From contig NC_064549.1 of NCBI RefSeq assembly GCF_023856365.1, positions 9,751,608-9,815,607 of the forward strand: 64,000 bases of DNA. Reading direction: 5' to 3'. The DNA is from Brienomyrus brachyistius. Lineage: Eukaryota; Chordata; Actinopteri; Osteoglossiformes; Mormyridae. The notes under the pieces are model-generated. The model made no database searches. It was not told the DNA's origin and saw only the letters and a program-made list of their open reading frames with translations. Shown piece by piece: positions 11,201 through 21,760 of this stretch. The position numbers were made by a program, and so were the translations under genes. How positions within the stretch are numbered: the stretch's first letter is position 1; the number at the start of each line of letters is the position of its first letter.

Positions 11201-13641
11201 AAACAGATCAAACGTAAAACTGACCCATTAGCATCATAGGTACTGCACTGAAGCTCTTACTTGTCGTTCAAATTTTGTGAATCTAGCACCACCTAGTGGC
11301 TGGATGTATTATAAGAAACTGTCACCAGTCTCAGGTTACAACTGGCAGGTCAGCCTTGCCCAGTCCCTGTTTGCTTTGTGGGCATGAGCAGTAATATCTC
11401 CAGTTTATCGCAGCACAGCTGACTAGTTTAAGCAGAAACACTTACTGAAATGTCTGTTGAGAAATGACAAGACTTGTAGGCTGTAACTGCTTAAATACAT
11501 TTCCATTTTCTTAGGAGACACCTTTGTCAATTTTTGTACAAATGAGAGGAGTGTCAGCCAGTCCCTGGACCGACTGGGGTCCCAACGATGACATCACTCT
11601 GCCAGCCATGGGATTGGAACTGACACCCGTCCTGAGTCCAAACCCACAGAGCTACACACTGTCCCTTTTCATTTATTCTTTTTGAAATAAATTCATGAAT
11701 GAGACATTCATGAATGGGGGGAAAAAAATCAATCGAACAAGCAACACGATCTGTGAAATGTTGGTCCGGTATTAAGCGGGTGGGTCAAAGGGGCTTCCGA
11801 TCTCACCGTAGTTGTCGTACGGGTCGACATTGAGGTCAGGGATCTTCCAGCAGCGTACGGTGCCATCCAGGCCCCCACTGTAACACGACTCGCCATTCTG
11901 TCCCATGGCCAGAGACAGCACCGCCCCACTGCAGAGGAAAGACCAATCAGTGCGCGACTCATCACTTGACGAGCAGCTGGGAGACCCAATCACGGCTCAC
12001 CTATAGAAAAGGAAGGCTGAGACAAGCCTCTTACCTGTGGGCTCTGAAGGTGTAGATGGGTTCAACATCCAGTGCTGCATTTCTGAGAATAAGAATATAT
12101 ATTTAATATATATTTAATGCATTAGAGAGCCTTATAATATTCATTCTACATCACATACAGAGATCCAAACACTAGGGTCACTATTACTAACGAAAAATAG
12201 CACTACAGGAAAGCATTCCGCAAACTGAAATAAATAATAAAACTACACCTAAACAAAAAGAATGGATACTGCTTCCAAAACGAACTGAAACAAAATAAAA
12301 ACCTTCCCATACCATTATAATATTATGTAGCTTGGTTTGCCAATTTTGAGGACATTATTGCATAATCTCCACTGTATTTGCGTCAGATTCTTTACAGATC
12401 AGACACATTCAACTTTCAGCTTATCCGAAGAATTAAAATGACTAAAAGGTAAACTAGAATACAGAATAACTAAGTAAAATCTTTAAAATACAAACGACTA
12501 AAACTACCAAAACTACCCTGAAAAATAAGCTAAACTTCCAATGAAAATGGGAGATGTAAAAAATATTAACTGCATAAAACAGTATATACACTAGTGGCCA
12601 AAATTGTGGAAACACAGCTTTCTTGGCATTGCGCTTCAAAAATTACTACACGAATACTGGCGGAAATATTTATAAACAATCGAAGAATGTTCACAAATGT
12701 CATTCGGCTAGCAGGGTAAGTGTAATCTGAATATCTGCCCCTACACTCCGCGTTTTTCTCTGCAAAGCAAAGACGGAGCCCTTACTTTTTGGAATGCATG
12801 GCCTTGTTGAGGTTCCACAGCTTCAGTGTTCCGTCCTCGGAAGCCGACAGCAGGACGGCCTGGCTGGGGTGGAAGGTCAAGGCGCGGATGGCGTCGAAGT
12901 GGCTGCGCAGCGTGAAGCGCGGGTTCCACGTCTTCTTGAACTCCTCGCGGCTGTCCTGCAGCTGAAGACACGCAGGGACGGGTCACCGCATGGGCAGCGC
13001 CCCAACTCCAGCGCTTCAGAGGGCGGCGGCCGTCAGACTCACGTCGATGGTGAGGTCATTGTCATTGGCGACGGTGAGGTCGGCGAGTTCACCCAGGTTC
13101 ATATCTCCACCCGCGACTGCATCCAGGATGAAGACATCCGAGGAGAAGCCCAAAGCGCCCCCTACAGGTATGGTAAATCATAACCGCATTAATTTGTCTT
13201 AATCTCAATTGTGATGAAGTAAACCTGGCAAGAATTTTATGGGGGGGTGGGGTGGGGGGGTGTACCTTCAGTTGCACGAGACTGTCCTGGGACTGAGGGG
13301 GGTGGAGAAGGTTTGGGTGGGAAATCTGAAATGATGCCCTGAAGCTTGTTCCTGCGGTTCTCTGTCCAGTGCAGAGCAGACATCAGTCAGCAGGTGGAGA
13401 CAGAGAGGCTCGCAGACACGACGACAGCAGATGCGATACAGGCACTAAGACCCAGGAGAGCCCACCTAACTCCCTGCCGTCTCCAGATATGCGCGCCTCT
13501 CCGGCTCCCTCACCCTCCTCGCCCGACCCCAGGAAGTCAAACTCTCCCAGGGCGTCCTCTGAGTCATCTTCATCCTCTTCATCCTCTGGGTCAAGGTCTG
13601 CCGTGATGGGCTCCGCCCCCAGCTGTGTATTAATGTGCGTG

Positions 13642-13700
<59 letters not shown>

Positions 13701-16642
13701 CATTAGCATCATGTCTACAAAGCTTTCACAAACATGGTCATAGCATTAATTCGTCATATTAGTTATTTGTGACTGAACCCCCTGCCCCTGACACCATTGC
13801 TGGATGTAACACTGCTTAAGACAAAAGTATTCAAACATTTTTAACTGGGCCATGGGATTCTCTAACTGTAACATTTATTTTAATTTGCTTGCATCAAATA
13901 ATGTGTGCAGACATACAGAGTGTTTTCACTTTCAATATTTCTTTTCTCCCTCACCTGTACCTCCCCCCCCGCCTGCAATTCCTTCATTGTCCACCAGAGA
14001 GCTCCACCCTACAGTTCGAATACCTTTGGCCCAAGACCAGACTGAAATAGTATAGTGTAGGTTGCAGATTGCATATTGAGGCCAAACATCCCAGGGCGGT
14101 TTTGGAGGAGGGTACGGCTCAGCCGCCACACAGCAGAGCCACGGTCCCCACCTTGACTCGGGCCTTCCTGCTCTTACGCGGCCCGTCGATGCAGTCGGTG
14201 GCCACGCCCTGAAAGTCGTCATCCTCATCGCTGTCGTCCTCGTCATCGTCGTCCTCGCAGCGGAGGAACGGCAGCTTGTCCAGCACCGAGGCACCCAGAC
14301 GCTCCTTCGAACTCTCCTTCCCAGCATTCCTGGCGGTTACGTCCACGACACGGCCAAGTCAACGAATGAAGCCGTCCATCCTCAAGCTGCCCGTTGCAGA
14401 CAGCTCAGGACGAGCAGGGGACACCCAAGACAAACTGCCAGGGGTGTTTCTCAGTACCAAGAACACAAAGATTGTACTTGTGGTCTTGGCAAGACCGGTC
14501 ATGCCAACTTGCCTCCCAAGAACAAACTTGGGGCACAAGGAATCATGGGATTGGTCTCGTTCGCCGAGGATGCAACCGAAGTATCCTTGATATTTGGGGC
14601 AGAGCAAGACCAACATCCATGGATTTTTACTGTCCTCTGTCTTTCTGTTCTTAGGATTGGAACTGGTCATCGGCAATGGAAGATGAGTACGGCTAAGTAT
14701 GCATATTGAGGAACACCCCATGTCTGCAAGCCGGGGTGGGGTGGGGGGGCATGGGTGGTTACTGGTGGATCCATCGGCAATTTCATAACTAATCATTTGC
14801 GTTTTTTTAAAAAAAACATATGAACAGGAAGGGTGAATGTGAGGGGTTCTTAAAAATATACTTGTATATACCAGCCATTAAGTTAATTTGCTATTTATTA
14901 CATCTTATATACAGACACACAGGATTATATTTCATCGATGTCACTCTGGTCTGCTACGCCTCTGCACCCATTCGCGCACCTCACCTTTTGATCTGCTCCT
15001 CGATCTGGCGGACGAGCCGAGACTCCGCGCCGTGAGGCTCTGGTGGGGGCTCCGCTGGCGGGGGGCCGTTCACCTCAGGGCTGCCGCGGTCCAGCAGAGA
15101 GCGCACCCGCTTGGAACGCATGTCCAGGATGGTGTCGGAGTAGCCGACCTCCTCCAGGTACCTGGGGAGAGGGGTCATGTGACATTGTGGGAATCGTCCT
15201 TCATACCAAATACGACATCTGACACGCAGACATGCGTCTGAACTGTTACCATGAGCTATGAACCCATTATACAAAGGAGAGTGAACCAAAACTATCCACG
15301 TCTGCAAAGGAGGAGCCACAGAGCTACTGTGACATTATACACACACACACACACACACACACGCACACCGCTCAGCTACATAATTATTTCCCCCCACTGC
15401 CTTCCCTCATTTCCAGCATAACCCCAAAGTTGCTGCTTCAAATCCCAGAAGAAAATGCGCTGTTGTATCCTCAAGAACTTAAACTAAATTGCTACAGGAA
15501 AAAAAAAATTATTAAAAACTCGCTTTAAGTTAATTAATTCACTGTACGCCAATTACACAACTGAACGCAACTCTTCAAATGCTCATACAGATGCCATACA
15601 GAATTACTGTTTTGGGTGCATGCCATATAATTAGTCCCTATGTAATTATTAATCATTTTTCTGTGCTGTGATTATCAAATGAGTAGCCATAATAACTCTA
15701 AAATCACATGGTCTGGAAAATAAATGTCCCGGGTGAAATCACAGACCAAGATCTGATATTTGACAGATCAGCCTTTTCGATTATAGTACAGAATATTGAC
15801 TGTTTATGATAAAGATAGGGGTGCATGGTGGTGCAGTGGTTAGCACTGTCGCCTCACACCTCTGAGACCCGGGTTCGAATCTCCGCCTGGGTCACATGTG
15901 TGTGGAGTTTGCATGTTCTCCCCATGTCGTGGGGTTTCCTCCAGGTACTCCGGTTTCCCCCCACAGTCCCAAAACATGCTGAGGCTAATTGGAGTTGCTA
16001 AATTGCCCGTAGGTGTGAGAGTGAATGGTGTGTGAGTGTGCCCTGCGATGGGCTGGCCCCCCATCCTGGGTTGTTCCCTGCCTCGTGCCCATTGCTTCTG
16101 GGATAGGCTCCGTACTCCCCGCAACCCAGTAGGATAAGCGGTTTGGAAAATGGATGGATGGATGGATGATAAAGATAGGTCAATCATATTCTTCACTATA
16201 TGCACAAGAACAGTGTTCACTGAACTATACTGGTATCAACTCTCCTTTGCACCTGGGCATTGTCAAACCAGGACAGTCTATTTCTGCATATTTCACACTG
16301 CACTACCGACCCCCGCTTGAGAAAGCGCCGGACCTCTGACCGTTTCCGATAGATCTTTTTGCCCAGACAACGTGCCACTAAGTGTCACATTTGCCACTCT
16401 GGTAAGATAGACCGAAAACAGGAAGTCCTGCAATTCTGCCGCATGCAGACATTTCCAAGTAACAGTTTTATTTTATTTAGATTCATGTTTCTTATTCGAA
16501 TGATTTGCACTTCAAATTTAAATGACTGAATATTTGTTTCAGCCCCGATCATAAATACGAACCATTTTTTAAAAGCTGCATCAAGAAATCCTGCACTCTA
16601 AGCAACTTCAGGCAGACATATGATATAAAAAAATAAATAAGA

Positions 16643-16689
<47 letters not shown>

Positions 16690-16925
16690 CAAACAATTTT
16701 TTATTTTTTCTTTTACTTGCGCAGCAGTTGACGTCCCTCCTTCCAGGACATCTGATTGGCCGGTTCAGCATCAGGCTCGCCTGGGCCATTGGGAACTGTC
16801 CAGACGAAAGAGGACAACAGGAAGTCCGTATGACTCACTCACAGGCATGACGGTATGAAGTTCAGCGGAAGGCCTGCCCTCACCCACCACTTGAGGGTCT
16901 CAAACGTCCCACCCTGCACACACGC

Positions 16926-16974
<49 letters not shown>

Positions 16975-19900
16975 CATCACCAGGGAAACTTTCTCCCACC
17001 TTGTTCGGCTTCCGCTTCCACTTTCTTCTCGCCGGAGCTCTGCTCGGTTCCTGCCTTGAGCTTCTGGTGTTTAGCCCTGAGGACACACAAGCCATGTGGA
17101 AGACAGAGAATCAGCCCAAATTTCTCCCCCATCCCCCAGAATTCCTTCCCAACAGCAACACCCTCCACATCCTCCCGTTTATCTCAAACGAAAGCCCTTT
17201 CGTTTGTTCCTTCCTGTCGCAGTAAAAAAAACAAAAAAAAAATCCCCTGCTCTTCTTCATCTCTTTTCTTGGCTCTCGCACCCTCACGCATCCTCACACA
17301 CCCTCACGCATCCTCACACACACCTTCTCACCTCTCCTGTTTGAGCGCGTACTCCAGCATCTTGATCCTCCTCACCAAGTCCTGCTTCATGTTCTCCTGG
17401 CCTTTCCTCTCCCCCTGCAGGAAGGCCACCTGCGCCTGCATTCGCAGCAGAAAGGCCGTCAGATCGCCGAGCAGCTGCAGCCCCGACCCCATTCTCCCAA
17501 TGCGAGGCTGTTACGCAACGCTGCTTCGTGCTCAATGAATATGCGGCATAAAACACAGAGTGGCATTTAACAGTTTAGTCGCGATGCTGCCAAGAGACAA
17601 TTATGCAACGGCGCATCTTAAAAGCATATTAGATCTGAACAAGGGCAGCGTTTAATATATTCAGAAAAAGTAAACTGATGATACAAGCTAAGGCTGAAGT
17701 TACCATAACACAGGCTCCAATTTCTCTACTGCCCCCTAGTGGCTGCAGTAGGCTTTCCAAAAATTTGGAACCAGGCCACAGAGCCTGCAGAGTATATACC
17801 ACTGACAGACATATGTTAGGAGCTACTGAAGAAATCTTTTTGCCATCCTCTACTGGGCCTTCCTCATGCCACTGAAATACCATGCAAGTGCCCAGCCCTG
17901 CGTTTCCAGGACTTTCCGACATTGACCTCACCCGAATCACTCTTCTGTTGTTTGTAGCCCTGGCATGAACAGCTCAGGAAACATAAAAGTTTACAGAGTA
18001 ATAACTCAAACACCAGGCCTTCCATTATAACACTCAAACGCAACACAACTCCACTGCAGCCAGTCGCACAAGCTAAACAGCAGAGAGCAATGGAAAAATC
18101 ACCCTAAGCGGTCCTGCCCCAAAGACAGACATGTTGAAACTGTAAACCACAAAGCAGGTCTTTGCTCCACCGTTAAATTAATATTTGCAGGACTAATGCT
18201 CTGAATTAATTATGCTTGTTAATTAAATACAATGGAAGTTAGGTAGATGCTTTCGCAGGAATTGTATGTTAATGTACTGTGTTGCGGCCCCGCGTGTGTC
18301 TTGCGGCCCCCGTGTGTCTTGCGGCCCCCGTGTGTGGTGGCATCTTTTCTAGGTTCCATGCCCTAAGAATCCAGTGCCGGGTTTTACCTCCCGCTTCCTG
18401 CCTGTCTGAGAAGGTGTCTGCCTTCCGCCCGCCTCCTTCACGAACAGAATGAACACCTGTGCCTCGCTTTGGTCCTGGTCAACACCTGAAGAAAAGGACC
18501 GTTTCCCTGCAGTTCACAGAGGCTTTTTGTGTGTAGGAGAGCTTGCTGGTGTGCTAGACTTGTGGTACATTTATGGTAGATGTTGCTCTTGGAGCTGACT
18601 CTCTCTCTTTGTATCGTGATTTGGCTTTGGTGTATGATCTTATAGTTTGTGCATTTTGTCGCTTGTTAATTCTGTATACACCAAGAGTGGGGAGTGGTTG
18701 CCCTTTTGGTTTCTGTATTTGTGTTTAGGCTGCATTTTTGGCTCGTGAGGGAGTTAGCGTTTGTCTTATTTGGTTTTTCTTTTGGTTTAGGTAAGAAGGT
18801 TTTATGTACCTAGTCAGTCACCTGTTTTGTTTGTTTTGGCCTGATCCGCTCCTGACATTCACACTGATGTTTCTGTTCTGTATTAAGTGTTAAATACACT
18901 TTAGTGAAAATTTAGTGTTTTGTGGTTCTGGTTATTTGTCTCCCCTTTGTTCCTTTTGTCCCTCCTCCTCATACCTGATACATCTCAACTCTGGTCCGGG
19001 GCGTAGCAACTGTCATATTTAACGATTTAGCGATTAGACAAACAGAAACTTTACTCAATTGTTAAAAGCCAGTAAAAGCAGAAATGTTCACTCACATGCA
19101 TACAAAGATTTTAGAAGCATCAAGCTGCAATTTTGCAGCACAAATAAGCCGACTCCAACAAAAACAACAGCCCGTCTATTAAAGTATGCATGCAGAAGAC
19201 TTTGAGGAGCAGAAAATTGCAGGTTCACATTTCAGTGGACTTCGAGAAAAACACATTCTCAGAGGTGGATAGTTCAGGCCCAGAAAGTCAAAGTCCAGAC
19301 CAAACTGTTGGTTGAAACAAAATTTTGGTCCGGACTCCGACTTTTTGACCTGAACCATCCACCTCCGCGCATTCTACACTGCAGCTCCTCGGACCATCTC
19401 AACATGTCCTATGTCTCCGGATGAAGCCAAATAATCAACGCTGGAAATGCAGAAATAATACATGTAATTGCTGCTTCGGATTCTGCATAAATATAAATGC
19501 GTTGCTGAAGGAATGAAAAGGGCAGGTGACAGAGGCAGTATGAAGCCAGGCTAGGAGTGGGTGGAATGGAATGCCTTTTTTAAACACTGGAGGAATGATG
19601 GCAGCAAGAGATACATGCAGATACCTGCCTCAATCCGCCACGCTCTTCGGGCCTGAATATATCGAGACTACGAGGGACTGGCCACTCAGACAGTCACACC
19701 AACTACTGCAACTGGAGTTAAACTTCTATGCCGGATGTCACCTGACCACCAGACTCTCGCTGGTCCACCAATCAGGCGGTAGCCTGCACGAGTACAAATC
19801 CAAGCCAGAGTCACATCCCTCAGCTTTGCAATAAGGTCAAGGGCACTCATCCAGACACCACTGTATACCACCTACTCCCCAAAGACCCAGCCGAGTCCAA

Positions 19901-21728
19901 TAGAGTACTTTTCTGGACGTGGGTTTTAGCCTTGGTGAGAGAAGGGCTCGGCAAGATTAGCGCACGCACACACACACAGTCCTGCTAAACCCGTCTTCCT
20001 GCAGCGGTCAAATGCTGTGTTTCCATGCCTGCATAAATGGGAAATTAAGGCCCTCATGCAACATCAGGGTCATTTTATTACCCTCCAAGAACACGCTAAA
20101 CCAGCGATATTCAAACCACAGTCCTCAAGGTCTGAGCCCTGCTGGTTTTCCAGCCTCCTTTACCTGTGAGCCAGGTGTGAAGCCTCTGACCAATCAGAAT
20201 CAGTAACTATTAAACTAACTACCCAGGAGAACTGACAACATGGCCTGGATTTAGAATCGAAGTCCAGCTTTGAAGAGCCCCTCCCTAAAACGAATACAGT
20301 TGAATTTTTTTCCCCTACCTTTACACACCAATACACATAATACCCTAACAAACCTTTGTTTTCCTTCCCTGGTTCCCTCTGCGTCTTATTTACAGCTCGG
20401 CCACAGTCTTGGCCAGTGACAGTGAACTCCTACCTCCAAGACCTGACAAATGAGAGGCCTTACATTTCTGGTCCTCAAAGTTTCCTCTGCAAAGTAGATC
20501 CCGCAATAAGCACCTAGTTGAAACGCGTGACTAGATGTCTGCACATGTGCAAGATCTTGCAGGGCCTTTTCAAAACCGCCTTATTACAGAATTAACATAA
20601 AATTCAAATCACTGTAGTCTAGGGATACCGATAAATGAGGCCAACTACCACACTAAATTTGAAAACTAAAATCGTGCTGGAATATGGCAGCCTGGTATAT
20701 CTACCGATTGACACTGCATTCATATTACAGGCCCTTTTTTGACCTGTATTTGCCCAAGGAAGATCAAAGTTGGGGTGGAGCAGTGGGCAGTGCTGCCCAA
20801 ATACACCTGCCTGCTTGTTCCTCTCCAGCACAAAGGGCCGTCTAAGAACATTACAGTGATCTGCTTCATGTCGTCCATCCGACACCCAATCAACCTGTTC
20901 TGCTTCAGCTTAAATTAAAACCTCTGTGAAACTTGCGCCTTCTTCGGTAAAGGTAGAGGCATGAGTGATGAACCTTTGAAACGCACAGAGAAACCAAAGT
21001 CAGCCTGATCAAGCACCTGCCAGGCCACGGTATTGGAGTTGGATTTCATCACGAAAACGGAGCGAAGGCGGACGGGACATTTCTAGCAAATATCTTGCAT
21101 TTTATGGAGAGCTCAAGTACAGTTTCAGGTAGACAAGCACCAAAAGACCAAAGCGGAAAAAAAAACAGCAATGAACTGCATCAGGTATCCTGTATATAAC
21201 AAGGACGTATCCTTACCAGCCTTATGTAACCTGTGTCAACCTGCGAATAGACTTAAGTGTTCAGTCCGTGACGCTTTTCCTCTTTGTCGGTAACATCATG
21301 TAGGAGGATAATAGTCTACCACAGACAAACAGCATCACAGACTCCTCGCATTCAATACTTAGCTACTGGAATAGCTCGAATCAATAGCCTATTAAGTGAG
21401 ACATGAATTTTCTTCTTATTATAGCAGGATGATTACATCTGTATCTCCCATGCCAGAGGAGTGCTATTAAGCTTTCCACTCACACGTATATGAAGTAGCC
21501 AGTTATATCTATGAGCTTTATTTTTTGAATATGCCAATTCGTATTTTTTTTTCGACATCAGTTTAAAAGTAGATGGGCTCTCCATCACCGGACCATGTTC
21601 ATAATACGGCAGTAGCAGGACAGGGCTTCCCATGCACAGTGGACACCGCAGGTTTGCATACTGTCTAAACGTACGATATTTTTCAAGACATTAATACTAC
21701 TACTCCTACTAATTATTAATTATTATTA

Positions 21729-21760
<32 letters not shown>

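Noticed and set aside
13383..13743. ORFs rich in Cys-Val or Thr-His over 13.4-13.7 kb
   Set aside because: Translations of the CA microsatellite joined to strn4 exon 7 or its antisense.
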